A DNA stretch of 64,000 bases from the NCBI GenBank assembly GCA_963790095.1, contig CAWBNO010000029.1:62001-126000 (forward strand), read 5' to 3'. The position numbers and the translations under genes are program-made. Source of the DNA: JAAXQD01 sp963790095 (GTDB lineage: Bacteria > Desulfobacterota > Desulfobacteria > Desulfobacterales > UBA11574). Numbering within the stretch: the stretch's first letter is position 1; the number at the start of each line of letters is the position of its first letter. Shown piece by piece: positions 8,866 to 17,975 of the stretch. A model generated the notes under the pieces. It was not told the origin of the DNA. It was given only the letters and a program-made list of their open reading frames with translations, and searched no databases.

Positions 8866-8992
8866 ATTTTTTGCCCTTTGTCCGCGTGGTTTTCTCCTAA
8901 AAGTGTGTTTTTGGCCCCCAAAATACCGTTTAAAGACCTTATTGGACGCCAGTTTTAAACGTTTTGTTTATTATATCAAGATGTTTCTATGG
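8866..8992. repeat. Dispersed palindromic repeat, copy B (diverged)
   Basis: Shares TTGCCCTTTGTCC, TTTTTGGCCCCCAAAAT, AAGACCTTATTGGACGCC and TATATCAAGATGTTTCT with copies C and D, but its hairpin stem has decayed (TCCTAAAAGTGTG). Lies between the aldo/keto reductase and GMC genes. Confidence 0.65.
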
Positions 8993-9033
8993 TGAGCGTT
9001 CCGCTTCCCGCCCCCTCCAAAAGGGTTTACACT

Positions 9034-10341
9034 TTAATGAAGGAGACCAGATTCAGTCGCCAAGTACCTACCCAGTCTTGTTCCGAGCGCGAGGAGCGTC
9101 AGCGTGGGCGGCAATCCCCAGGACTCTGGAATGACAGAGCAGTCACAAACATAGAGCCCCTTCAACTCGGTTTTCAGATCGCTATCCACCAAATCACCGA
9201 TCTTTGCTGTGCCTCCTGGATGCGTCGCCATGAACCAGGTCTTGAAGATTTGGCGAGCACCTGCATTTTCTAAGATACTTCTGGCGTGCTCATACCCCCT
9301 AAGCAGCTTCCTTCTGTCTTTCTCATATAGTCGTTTTCTGACACCGCCCCGCTTTGTAAGATGCCCACCTAATCCATCCTTCCCTTTGATCATGATCGGC
9401 AATATGCGACCGTGTGAGGCCAATCGGTCAAAGCGCAGCACCTCAGTTACAAAAAGTGAGAAAAGCCATCTCGGCCACACGAGATCGGTCATCATATAGC
9501 CCGCCTCTTTATCGTGATATCCCCCGGCCATGGGGAATTCTCTTCCACAATTGATATCATCTACTTCGCCCATTGCGACGATTAGGGGGTCAAAGAAAAA
9601 GTCGTAACCAGCTCCGGAAAAACCGGAATTTCGGAGAATGAGAGGGGTTCCAAGTCCTCCCGCCGCAATTACGATTACTGGCGCTGTCACTTGATGCGTT
9701 TTTCCAGCCTTGGTGAACCTTACGGTAGTCGCAGAATCCGCGTGCGTCACTACGCGCTGCACATGCGCACCGGTCAACAGCAATGACCCTCTGCCAAGAG
9801 CCTTGTCGATGAACATTCGCGATGTCCATTTTGCGCCATACGGGCAGCCCATCGTACACTTGTCGCAGTTGAGTCGGCATTTTCCCTGATAGACGATCTT
9901 AGGGAGTTTGTGCCAGGCATAACCGAGAGCCTGCGCACTTTCCATGATCCTTCGAGCCGCGGGACCAAGCAGATCGTTCGACAAGGGTGCGATGGGGAGC
10001 TCCTTCTTGATCTGCTCAACGTCCGGCCGAAGATCGATACCGTAGGATTCGAACATCTCATAAGGTGGATCAATGGCACAAGCATAATACAAGACCGTAC
10101 TCCCGCCATAAGCAATTCCGCGCACAAGCGATAGGAATTGCGGGGTAACCAGGAAGCTTCTGCCCGGGATCATCGCGAACGATGCGCATTGAAAGGGGGT
10201 GCCTTTGATCTTATCTCCAGACCCTTTCTCCAGCACCAGGACTCGCTTGCCGTGCTTGCTCAATTCATGCGTCACTGCAGCGCCACCCGGCCCAGAGCCA
10301 ACGATGATTGCGTCAAATGAGGTATTCTTCAACGTATGCAT
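9034..10341 (-). CDS. GMC-family FAD-dependent oxidoreductase
   Basis: 435 aa. The N-terminal FAD Rossmann motif is AIIVGSGPGGAAVTHEL followed by VLVLEKG. The GMC region includes GGSTVLYYA, VIVIAAGGLGTPLIL, and the C-terminal THPGGTAKIGDLVDS / CDCSVIPESWGLPPTLT, where the family's catalytic His would lie. Unusually it carries a Cys-rich segment, CRLNCDKCTMGCPYG (residues ~155-170), as in anaerobe GMC proteins where a ferredoxin-like or metal cluster insertion is suspected. Electron acceptor and alcohol substrate unknown. Flanked on both sides by the palindromic repeat. Start ATG 10341. Confidence 0.82.
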   Translation of the reverse strand: MHTLKNTSFDAIIVGSGPGGAAVTHELSKHGKRVLVLEKGSGDKIKGTPFQCASFAMIPGRSFLVTPQFLSLVRGIAYGGSTVLYYACAIDPPYEMFESYGIDLRPDVEQIKKELPIAPLSNDLLGPAARRIMESAQALGYAWHKLPKIVYQGKCRLNCDKCTMGCPYGAKWTSRMFIDKALGRGSLLLTGAHVQRVVTHADSATTVRFTKAGKTHQVTAPVIVIAAGGLGTPLILRNSGFSGAGYDFFFDPLIVAMGEVDDINCGREFPMAGGYHDKEAGYMMTDLVWPRWLFSLFVTEVLRFDRLASHGRILPIMIKGKDGLGGHLTKRGGVRKRLYEKDRRKLLRGYEHARSILENAGARQIFKTWFMATHPGGTAKIGDLVDSDLKTELKGLYVCDCSVIPESWGLPPTLTLLALGTRLGRYLATESGLLH

Positions 10342-10375
10342 GAAACATCCTCTCGGTTTGCATCAAAACCGGAGC

Positions 10376-10504
10376 CCCTTGATCACCAATCACTTTTCAC
10401 TGTTCACATTTCATTGCCCTTTGTCCATACTTTTTTCTTAAACGGGCATTTTTGGGCCTAAAAATGCCCTTTTAAGACATTATTTGACGCATTTTTAAAA
10501 CAAT
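10376..10504. repeat. Dispersed palindromic repeat, copy C1
   Basis: Best hairpin of the family: TCTTAA(AC)GGGCATTTTT at 10436-10453 pairs with AAAAATGCCC(TT)TTAAGA at 10460-10477 around a 6-nt loop. Preceded by TTGATCACCAATCAC and TTCACTGTTCACATTTCA, followed by TTTGACGC and AT-rich sequence. Confidence 0.75.
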
Positions 10505-10529
10505 TTTTCTAGACCCAACCCCAATTTTG

Positions 10530-10644
10530 CCGATATTTTTCTCTTATATGTGCGTTTTTGGCGTCTCGAAATGCCCTTTTAAGACCTTTTGGGACGCCAA
10601 CTTTAAACATATTATCGATTATATCAAGATGTTTCTGTAGCCCG
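10530..10644. repeat. Dispersed palindromic repeat, copy C2, in tandem with C1
   Basis: Shows TTTTTCTCTTATATGTGCG, AAATGCCCTTTTAAGACC, GGGACGCCAACTTTAAACAT, and TATATCAAGATGTTTCTGTAGCCCG. The second half (AAACAT...ATGTTT) is itself an inverted repeat. With C1 it fills most of the 446-bp divergent gap between the GMC and DUF362 genes, leaving little room for ordinary promoters. Confidence 0.7.
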
Positions 10645-10787
10645 CCCCGGAGGTCCTCCCATTCACTTCTTGTAGCGTATATTGTTCGGCAGATATCCTG
10701 GACTTGAGCTTTTAAACGATGTATAGGAAAGAGATGTCTTTGCAAGGTGCATAAATACTGCAACTAAACCAAAAGAAAGTTGACATC

Positions 10788-11855
10788 ATGACCAAAGTAA
10801 TGATTCATCCTGCTATCTATGAGAATGTCCGTCAGGCCGTGGACAGGGCTTTTGAACACTTTCCATTGAAATTGAAGGATAAACGGGTATTAATAAAACC
10901 GAATGTTCTTCGGTCTTCCCATTGGAATGAAGGCATCGTTACGCATCCCTCAGTACTGAAAGCCGTGGTGGAAAAAGTAGAAACAATGGACCCTGCGTCC
11001 ATCATTGTGGGAGACAATCCCGGACTGTTCAGCTATGGCGCAAACGAGGAGAGTTTTGAAAAAACAGGACTGATGGACGCAGCCTGCGGTCATTACGAGA
11101 ATATCGGGAATGATTCTGTGAAGGTCGATTTCAATCCCGTTTTTTTACCTTCGGTCAGTCTGTCCAAGGCTGTGGTGGACGCCGATATCATCATTAGTCT
11201 GCCGAAATTCAAAACCCACGGACTGACGGTGGTCACCGGTGCCATCAAAAACAGTTACGGATTTTTACCGGGTGCACAGAAGGCCAGGCTGCACAAAATT
11301 GCAGGGACTCCCCAGCGCTTCCATGAAATGCTTGTGGATGTCTTTCAACTCCGGGTTCCCGACCTTTTTATTGTGGATGCCGTGGTTGGCATGGAAGGCA
11401 ACGGTCCGGCCTCACCGGATCTTAGAGACATCGGTCTGATTTTGGCTTCCGACAATGGCGTAGCACTGGATGCGGTGATTGCGACTCTGATGGGATGTGA
11501 CCCTGGTCTGCTCCGATTCCTTCAGAAGGCAAAGGAAGCGGGCTTAGGGAACTATGATCTCAAAAATATTGAAATACTTGGGGAACTGAAGCCACTGCCT
11601 GATTTCAAAATACCGCCCCTCGGCGGGGAAGCCATTATGCACAATGAGGCCGTGCAGGGAATGCTACTCGATCGAACCCTATTGCGCCCCCAGGTTGATC
11701 CGGAGTTGTGCACTGCCTGTGGTACATGTATTGATCAGTGTCCGGTGTCGGCCCTTTTCATGGATGAGGATATACCCAAAGTGGATGCGGACACGTGCAT
11801 TACCTGTTTTTGCTGTCAGGAAATGTGCCCTGAGAAGGCCATTGCTTTGAAATAA
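10788..11855 (+). CDS. DUF362 protein with C-terminal 2x[4Fe-4S] ferredoxin domain
   Basis: 355 aa. The DUF362 domain (residues ~1-290) shows VLIKPNVLRSSHWNEG, VTHPSVLKAVVE, IIVGDNPG, LPKFKTHGLT and GAIKNSYGFLPG, the canonical DUF362 motifs. The C-terminus has two clusters, CTACGTCIDQCP and CITCFCCQEMCP, binding two [4Fe-4S] centres. Such proteins are common in anaerobes; the role is unknown but electron transfer is expected. Cytoplasmic (no signal). Repeat copies lie upstream (C1, C2) and downstream (D). The ATG at 10788 has a weak AAAGAAAG upstream. Confidence 0.88.
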   Translation: MTKVMIHPAIYENVRQAVDRAFEHFPLKLKDKRVLIKPNVLRSSHWNEGIVTHPSVLKAVVEKVETMDPASIIVGDNPGLFSYGANEESFEKTGLMDAACGHYENIGNDSVKVDFNPVFLPSVSLSKAVVDADIIISLPKFKTHGLTVVTGAIKNSYGFLPGAQKARLHKIAGTPQRFHEMLVDVFQLRVPDLFIVDAVVGMEGNGPASPDLRDIGLILASDNGVALDAVIATLMGCDPGLLRFLQKAKEAGLGNYDLKNIEILGELKPLPDFKIPPLGGEAIMHNEAVQGMLLDRTLLRPQVDPELCTACGTCIDQCPVSALFMDEDIPKVDADTCITCFCCQEMCPEKAIALK

Positions 11856-11856
11856 A

Positions 11857-12019
11857 CCCTTGATCACCGATCACTTCTCACTGTTCACATTTCATTGCCC
11901 TTTGCCTAAACTTTTTTCTTAAATGCGCGGTTTTGGCCCCCAAAATGCCCTCTTAAGACCTTATTGGACGCCAAATTTAAACATATTATCAATTATATCG
12001 AAATGTTTCTGTAGCCCGA
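11857..12019. repeat. Dispersed palindromic repeat, copy D
   Basis: Starts 2 bp after the DUF362 stop codon with CCTTGATCACCGATCAC, then TTCACATTTCATTGCCC, TTTTTTCTTAAATGCGCGG / CAAAATGCCCTCTTAAGACC (hairpin arms), TTGGACGCCAAATTTAAACAT, and ATGTTTCTGTAGCCCGACC. Its position may let it act as a transcription stop or mRNA-stabilising hairpin. Confidence 0.72.
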
Positions 12020-12221
12020 CCTCCATTATCATGTCTTTTTATTCTAATTCACAATTCAAGGTTTGACCCCAATTCACTGGTCCCCGATCCCCAGCCGCTG
12101 GTCCCTGCCCCCCGACCCCTGCAAATGGACAAACCTCTTTAAAATATTACGTAAAATAATTTTATGTTGATGAATTCAGAGAAATGATAGTACATTTGTC
12201 CATAATGGAGTTGAACGAACC

Positions 12222-13388
12222 ATGTCAATATTACCCGCAAAATCACAGGTCGTCATCATCGGCAGCGGAATTATCGGCGCCGCCATTGCGTATTACCTGA
12301 CCCAAAGGGGGATCCGGGATGTGGCCGTTCTGGAGGCTGGGGAAATCGGCCTTCAGGGGACCACGTCCGCATGTCTGGGGGGCTTGAGAACCCAGTTTTC
12401 CACGGCTATCAACATCCGTTTTTCGTTGATCTCGAGGGAGGTGTTCCGGGGCTTTAAAGACGAGTTCGGCGTTGATCTGAATTTCAAAGCATATGGGTAT
12501 CTTTTTCTGGCAAAAACAGAAGAACAATGGACGGCTTTTGAAAACATGTCGAAGTTGATGAAAACCCTGGACCTTCCGGTGGAATTGCTCACACCCGGAG
12601 CCATGGCCCGACGATGGCCGTTTATCCGGGTGGATGACCTTGTGGGCGGATCCTATACCAAAAACGACGGTTTCTACAGTCCCATAGACGCCCTTCAGGC
12701 CTTTGTCAAAAAGGCCCGGCAGGGCGGGGCCCTGTTCCTGGAAAGGAATCCGGTGGTTGGATTTTCCATTTCAAACCAAAAAGCAATGGGTATGAAAACC
12801 CAGAGCGGACACGAGATCAAGGCCGATATCGTCGTCAATACCGCCGGACCCTGGGCCGGCGAGGTGGCCGCGCTGGCGGGGCTCGAATTGCCGGTGGCGC
12901 CCCTTAAGCGACACCTCTTTTTTACCGCGCCCTTTGACGCCATTCCGAATGTCTTTCCCATGATCATCGATATGGATTCCGGGTGGTACTTGAAAAGAGA
13001 AGGTCAGGGGTTGATTCTGGGCGGCCCAACCGGCGAAAGATCATTCAGTCAGGATGTCGATTTCAGTGCCGAGGAAAGGACGGCGTTCGAGTCTATCCGC
13101 CGGGTGCCGGTTCTGGAGCAGGCCCGGATGGTTCGGGGCTGGGCAGGCCACTATGAGTTGACCCCGGATCACCATGCGGTCATCGGCGCTTTCCCGGAAC
13201 TGAAAAATTTCATCTGCGCGGCCGGTTTTTCCGGCCACGGGTTCCAGCACGCGCCGGCAACCGGCAGAATCGTGGCCGAGCTGATCGTCAACGGCCGCGC
13301 CGAAACCGAAGATATTCACCCGTTGAGACCCACGCGTTTCAGAGAGAATGACCTGATCCATGAACCCATGACCGCATTCCGGAGTTAG
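12222..13388 (+). CDS. FAD-dependent oxidoreductase, sarcosine oxidase beta/DAO family
   Basis: 388 aa. Rossmann motif VVIIGSGIIGAAIAYYL followed by VAVLEAGEIG, then a TTSACLGGLRTQFST segment in the place of the covalent-flavin loop of sarcosine/dimethylglycine dehydrogenases. Also seen: VVNTAGPWAGEVA, PLKRHLFFT, and the C-terminal FSGHGFQHAPATGRIVAELI, all typical of the DAO family (oxidation of N-methyl or amino acids). Substrate unknown. It converges with the PflA-like gene, 2 bp between stops. The ATG at 12222 follows GAGTTGAACGAACC, a modest site. The 200-bp upstream gap holds C-rich low-complexity sequence (12066-12122). Confidence 0.85.
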   Translation: MSILPAKSQVVIIGSGIIGAAIAYYLTQRGIRDVAVLEAGEIGLQGTTSACLGGLRTQFSTAINIRFSLISREVFRGFKDEFGVDLNFKAYGYLFLAKTEEQWTAFENMSKLMKTLDLPVELLTPGAMARRWPFIRVDDLVGGSYTKNDGFYSPIDALQAFVKKARQGGALFLERNPVVGFSISNQKAMGMKTQSGHEIKADIVVNTAGPWAGEVAALAGLELPVAPLKRHLFFTAPFDAIPNVFPMIIDMDSGWYLKREGQGLILGGPTGERSFSQDVDFSAEERTAFESIRRVPVLEQARMVRGWAGHYELTPDHHAVIGAFPELKNFICAAGFSGHGFQHAPATGRIVAELIVNGRAETEDIHPLRPTRFRENDLIHEPMTAFRS

Positions 13389-13390
13389 CC

Positions 13391-14488
13391 TTAAGCCAGT
13401 AAATGCACATTTCCGATATGGACATTTCCCAGGCCGGTCTTTTCAGCGGCGGCCTTGCAGCGGAGGGCATGGGATCGCGATGTGGTGGGAAGATCCTGGA
13501 GATAAAACTGGGGATAAAAGGCCAGCAGGCTGTAGGGAATGTCCGGGTCGAGATTTGAAATAAACCCGGCGATTTCTTTTACTTCGGGTTCGTCCACATA
13601 TCCGGGAACCAAAAGGGTGCTGGCAATGAGAAACGGCGGCTCGGGTCTTTGGCCGGCCCATTGGGCCAGGGTTTGAAAATTCTCCAGGGTCCGGGCGTTG
13701 GTGACCCCGCAAAGGGCATGGTGAATTCCGTCGTCCCAGGCCTTTAAATCGAACTTTATGCACCCGCCGGATGCCAGAGACACATCGGCCATCATCTTCA
13801 AATAAGGCGGTTGCACGGATCCGTTGGTTTCCCAGCAGATTCTCAGAATGCGGCCCTTTGCCGCTTTGAGGGCTATTTTCGACGTTTTGACGGCATGGAG
13901 AACCTGGGGTGTGGGATCGCCGCCGAAATAGCAGATGCAGTTGGTTTTTGGGTCCACCGCCCGGGCCAGTTGTTTTGCCGAGGTTTTTTTAAGGGACGAC
14001 GTCTTTATTTTAAAATGGTGGTTCTGGCAGTACAGGCAGTTAAACCCGCAGGCATGGTAGAATACGGCCAGGTTTTTGTACCCGTACTCAGGGCCTCTGG
14101 AAACCGCATATTTGGGATATCCGCAGCCGGTGCCCCCCGGGCAGACAAAATCCCCCACGCAGTTGGTGGGAAGGGGATCGTGATAAGAATATAAATTTCC
14201 TTCGTGGGGTCTCCCGCCGATAATTCTGTTGTTCTTTACCCGGCGGAGGCCGCAAAAACCGGTTCCGTTTTCAGGGATTTTGCACTCATGGACGCACAGG
14301 CCGCAGGCCATGCCGTCCACGGCATCCGGCGGGGTCTCCGGCAGGTTGTAAGCCCGTCGATTCCGTTGGTGGACCTGCTCGATTTCCGGCCATACCTTGT
14401 CAAAATGGGCCCGAATACAGTCGTCACAAAAGCCGATGGTATTGGAAATGGTTTTGGCACTCTTTTCACAGTAGTTGCAAGTTCCCAT
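13391..14488 (-). CDS. PflA-like radical SAM protein with N-terminal Cys-rich domain
   Basis: 365 aa from the ATG at 14488 (a TTG at 14497 is an alternative; neither has a clear ribosome site). N-terminal cysteine pairs CNYC...CDDC form a zinc-ribbon-like element, then CGLCVHECKI / GFCGLR as in the COG1180 family. The radical SAM cluster is HACGFNCLYCQNHH (C-x3-C-x2-C), followed by CYFGGDPTPQ and CWETNGS. This is the pyruvate-formate-lyase-activase-related group, widespread in anaerobes and often of unknown target. Divergent from the M28 peptidase. Confidence 0.85.
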   Translation of the reverse strand: MGTCNYCEKSAKTISNTIGFCDDCIRAHFDKVWPEIEQVHQRNRRAYNLPETPPDAVDGMACGLCVHECKIPENGTGFCGLRRVKNNRIIGGRPHEGNLYSYHDPLPTNCVGDFVCPGGTGCGYPKYAVSRGPEYGYKNLAVFYHACGFNCLYCQNHHFKIKTSSLKKTSAKQLARAVDPKTNCICYFGGDPTPQVLHAVKTSKIALKAAKGRILRICWETNGSVQPPYLKMMADVSLASGGCIKFDLKAWDDGIHHALCGVTNARTLENFQTLAQWAGQRPEPPFLIASTLLVPGYVDEPEVKEIAGFISNLDPDIPYSLLAFYPQFYLQDLPTTSRSHALRCKAAAEKTGLGNVHIGNVHLLA

Positions 14489-14603
14489 AAAAACCAATAA
14501 TATTTGAAAAATGACTGGTTTTCAATTAACTTCTATTTTGTGTTCCATTTTCCTTATGGTTTTTACCATGTGCCCGGACGGCATGGGAGGGGGGAAGACT
14601 CCG

Positions 14604-15491
14604 ATGATCGACATCCAGCAGACCACCCAACGATTGCAGGACCACCTCGTTACACTCACACGGACCATTGGCGAGCGGAGTGTCCTGGTGCCAAAGAACA
14701 TCGAAAGAACCAGAGAGTATATCGAAAATTTTTATCGAAGCATCGGCATCCCGGTACACTGCGAGTCCTACAAATACCGGAATTTTACCGTTTCCAACGT
14801 TGTGGCGGAAATCTCTTTTTGCGACAATCCCACCAAACGGTATATTGTGGGCGCCCACTACGATTCGGTGGTGGGAACCGTGGGTGCCGACGACAACGCC
14901 AGTGCCGTCGCCGTCCAGCTGGAAACCGCCCGCCAGTTAAACATGCTCAAAGATCGTCAGGAACTCGATATGGCCATGAAATTTGTCTCGTTCCCCCTTG
15001 AAGAACCGCCCACCTACGGTACCCGGCATATGGGAAGCCGGGTCTATGCCATGAAGGCCTGGAAAGAAAAAGAACAGATCGACGGCATGATCTGCCTGGA
15101 GATGGTGGGGTATACCAGCCCTCAACAGGATTACCCGTTTCCATTGATGTTCTTGGGCTATCCCAAAAAAGGCGACTATATCGGCATTGTGGGCGATTTT
15201 AGTTCCAGAAGTTTTACCGCGTCTTTGTTCAACGCCTTCGGCAAAAACCCGAACCTGCCCGCGATCAAGCTAACGGTTCCTATGGGAGGGTTTCTGCTTC
15301 CTTCCGTAAGGCTCAGCGACCATGCGTCGTTCTGGGACCGGGGTTTTAAGGCCGTCATGGTTACCGATACGGCATTTTACCGGAATCCCCACTATCACAT
15401 GGCATCCGATACCATGGAAAAGCTGGACTACGGCTTCATGGCGCAACTGGTGGAAAGCCTGGTCTTGTTTTTCCGGTCCCATGAGCCATAA
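14604..15491 (+). CDS. M28 family zinc aminopeptidase-like protein
   Basis: 295 aa from the ATG at 14604. M28 motifs: IVGAHYDSVVGTVGADDNAS (H and bridging D zinc ligands), FPLEEPPTYGTRHMGS (catalytic/ligand Glu pair), CLEMVGYT, and LSDHASFWDRG (His ligand), all in the right order. I prefer 14604 because a purine-rich GGGAGGGGGGAAG lies upstream and it leaves a 115-bp divergent promoter gap. A longer start at 14511 would add a hydrophobic, uncharged 31-residue leader that could be a poor signal peptide. Next to the hut genes, but a functional link is not evident. Confidence 0.82.
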   Translation: MIDIQQTTQRLQDHLVTLTRTIGERSVLVPKNIERTREYIENFYRSIGIPVHCESYKYRNFTVSNVVAEISFCDNPTKRYIVGAHYDSVVGTVGADDNASAVAVQLETARQLNMLKDRQELDMAMKFVSFPLEEPPTYGTRHMGSRVYAMKAWKEKEQIDGMICLEMVGYTSPQQDYPFPLMFLGYPKKGDYIGIVGDFSSRSFTASLFNAFGKNPNLPAIKLTVPMGGFLLPSVRLSDHASFWDRGFKAVMVTDTAFYRNPHYHMASDTMEKLDYGFMAQLVESLVLFFRSHEP

Positions 15492-15682
15492 AAGATCAGA
15501 TCCGGTTTCAGGGCTCAGGATTTTAGGGGTCAAGGGACCGAATGTAATCCATGGTTGTCTTTGACTTTTGCCGGACCTTAAAATCTTTGTAATTCTTTAG
15601 CATTTCACTCGAACCCTTGAATCCTGGAACCCTCTGGGATCACACCCGCTTAATTGGAGATAACCCAGTTATTTTACCCTGA

Positions 15683-16972
15683 TTAACTACAACTAATCGG
15701 GAGATGATCTTTATTAAACACCAGCTTTCCCTTTTTGATGACTTTTTCGACACAGCTCACCCCCACATGATAGGGAATGAATTTGTACGACGGATACCCG
15801 AGAATAATCACATCCCCGAGTTTTCCCTTGTCGAGACTTCCGATGACATCCGCTCGGTCCAGGGCCGCCGCACCGTTGAGGGTCAGTGCCGTGATGGCTT
15901 CCTCGATGCTCATGTTCATGTAGAGGGTGGCCAGTGCAAAAACCAAGGGGATCGATTCGGAATAGCAGCTTCCCGGATTCAAGTCCGTTGCAAGGGCCAC
16001 GGCGCAATCGGCATCGATCATGTATCGGCCCCTGGCATAGGGCGCTTTCAGGCAAAAAGCCGTTCCCGGCAGCAATGTCGCCACCACCCCCGTTTTGGCG
16101 ATGGCAGCGATGCCATGGTCCGACGCCCGGAGCAGATGATCGGCGGAAACCGCGCCGAGTTCCGCCGCCATTTCAGCCCCTCCGAACGGTTCAATTTCGT
16201 CTGCATGAATTTTTATTTTGAGTCCCATGGCCCTTGCCTTCAGCAGAAACCGTCTCGACTGGTCCACCGAAAAAACATTCTTTTCACAAAAAATATCGCA
16301 AAATTCAGCCAAATTGCCTTCGACAACGTCGGGCATGACCTGTTCGATCACATAATCGATGAACACATCTTCCCGGCCCTTGTACGCATCGGGGACGGCG
16401 TGGGCCCCCAGAAATGTCCGGACAACATCCATGGGGTGACGCCGGTCGAGTTCTTCCATGACCTCCAGCTGCTTTATTTCCGTATCGTGGTCCAGCCCAT
16501 ACCCGCTTTTTCCCTCCACCGTGGTCACACCGAAGGACATCATGGAATCCAACCGTTGGATGCCGGCTTCGAACAATTCTTCGTTGTCCGCCTCCCGGGT
16601 GGCCCGGACCGTATCGAGGATTCCCCCGCCCCGTTTCAGTATGTCCATATAACTGTCACCCCGAAGTCTCCAGGAGAATTCCTCTGCCCGGTGGCCGCCG
16701 AAAACCAGGTGGGTATGGGAATCCACAAACCCCGGGAGAACCGCCTTCCCCGCAGCATCGATGATGTCGAACCCCTTTTCCCGGGCATCGTTTTCATCTA
16801 TCCCGGCCAAAACATCGTCTGTCTTTCCCACGGCCTTGATCCTGCCGGCTTCGATAACCACTGCGCCTTGGTCGATGATCTTGAGATCGGACATCTCTTT
16901 TCCCTGCTTTGCTTTAAAACCGCTGCAGGTAACCAGCTGGGCAGCGTTTTTGATGATTAAATTTCCAGACAC
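15683..16972 (-). CDS. hutI: Imidazolonepropionase
   Basis: 429 aa. Hydrolyses imidazolone-5-propionate to N-formimino-L-glutamate, step 3 of histidine degradation. Amidohydrolase-fold signatures: GFVDSHTHLVFGGHRAEEFSWRL (metal-binding HxH), EGKSGYGLD, FLGAHAVP, IHADEIEPFGG, and SADHLLRAS, with ATDLNPGSCYSES near the end, all HutI hallmarks. Start GTG 16972, with AGGAGG eight bases upstream. Third gene of the minus-strand set hutU-ftcD-hutI (82 bp after ftcD). Confidence 0.95.
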   Translation of the reverse strand: MSGNLIIKNAAQLVTCSGFKAKQGKEMSDLKIIDQGAVVIEAGRIKAVGKTDDVLAGIDENDAREKGFDIIDAAGKAVLPGFVDSHTHLVFGGHRAEEFSWRLRGDSYMDILKRGGGILDTVRATREADNEELFEAGIQRLDSMMSFGVTTVEGKSGYGLDHDTEIKQLEVMEELDRRHPMDVVRTFLGAHAVPDAYKGREDVFIDYVIEQVMPDVVEGNLAEFCDIFCEKNVFSVDQSRRFLLKARAMGLKIKIHADEIEPFGGAEMAAELGAVSADHLLRASDHGIAAIAKTGVVATLLPGTAFCLKAPYARGRYMIDADCAVALATDLNPGSCYSESIPLVFALATLYMNMSIEEAITALTLNGAAALDRADVIGSLDKGKLGDVIILGYPSYKFIPYHVGVSCVEKVIKKGKLVFNKDHLPISCS

Positions 16973-17053
16973 AGGCTTTTCCTCCTATGGTGAATTTTCA
17001 TCCAGATACATCTGGCTTGGAAATCGGACAATAAGGGATGTTCCATATGGGCA

Positions 17054-17959
17054 TCACGCCATCATTCGGGTCTCCAGGACCTGTTCCATGGAGAAGTTTT
17101 CAATGCCCAGATAATAGACGGCCGTATCCAGTAATGCCCCCATGGGCACCAGACCGACGATTTCACTGCCCACAACCGTGACACCGTATCTTCTGGCTTC
17201 CATCCTGATGAGTTCGAAGGCCCGGTAAAGGGCGGTTCGGGTATAATCGGTCATATTCATGGAAACCTGGACCAACCCTCTTTCTTTCAAATCCACACCG
17301 ATCCCCTTGCAGTATCGCAACCCGCCACCGGCATGTCGGACCTTTTTTGCAATATGGTTTGCAATGGAAAGGTCGTCGGTATTCAAATTCACGTTAAAGG
17401 CAACCAGCGGCATTCTGGCGCCGACGGCGGTAACACCGGCGGTGGGGTGGACCGTTTGGGGACCGAAATCGGGTGTCCACTCCGGCTGCCTGATTTTATC
17501 GGCCATGCCTTCGAACTGCCCCCTTCGAATATCGGCCAGGTTGCGTCGATCTTTCCGGACAGCCGATTCTTCGTACAAGAATACGGGCAGATTGAATTTT
17601 TCAGATGCAGCTTCGGCAAGCTCCTTGGAAAGGGCAATTGCCGCTTCCATGGAGACGTTTTTGATAGGGATCAACGGAACGACATCCACGGCGCCCATTC
17701 TTGGATGCTGGCCTTTGTGTTTTCGCATATCGATGACTTCGATGGCCGAAGCAAAGGCTTCCATGAGAGCGGTTTTTAAAGCATCCGGATCTCCCACAAG
17801 GGTAACCACCAGGCGATTATGATCTTCATCCCGTTGATAGTCCAGGAGTTTGACGCCGTCCTTTCCCCGAAAGGAATCCACAATTTTTTCTATTTTTTTC
17901 AGATTCCTTCCTTCGCTGAAATTCGGCACGCATTCCATAATTTTTTTCAGGTTCGACAT
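17054..17959 (-). CDS. ftcD: Glutamate formimidoyltransferase
   Basis: 301 aa, the stand-alone transferase domain without the cyclodeaminase. Transfers the formimino group of formiminoglutamate to tetrahydrofolate, giving glutamate. Seen: MECVPNFSEGRN, DEDHNRLVVTLVG, RKHKGQHPRMGAVDVVP (catalytic His), FLYEESA, PTAGVTAVGAR, and VQVSMNMTDY. Choosing FtcD rather than HutG/HutF means the pathway keeps the formimino group as a C1 unit, as in many anaerobes. Its 5' end is 16 bp after hutU's stop, so one operon. No cyclodeaminase is in the window. Confidence 0.95.
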   Translation of the reverse strand: MSNLKKIMECVPNFSEGRNLKKIEKIVDSFRGKDGVKLLDYQRDEDHNRLVVTLVGDPDALKTALMEAFASAIEVIDMRKHKGQHPRMGAVDVVPLIPIKNVSMEAAIALSKELAEAASEKFNLPVFLYEESAVRKDRRNLADIRRGQFEGMADKIRQPEWTPDFGPQTVHPTAGVTAVGARMPLVAFNVNLNTDDLSIANHIAKKVRHAGGGLRYCKGIGVDLKERGLVQVSMNMTDYTRTALYRAFELIRMEARRYGVTVVGSEIVGLVPMGALLDTAVYYLGIENFSMEQVLETRMMA

Positions 17960-17975
17960 GGGTTTTTCCTCTTGC

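Noticed and set aside
15704..16960. Long open frame (418 codons) on the plus strand
   Set aside because: It lies entirely antisense to hutI, has no known motifs, and hutI carries every family signature. It is a by-product of G+C-rich codon bias.
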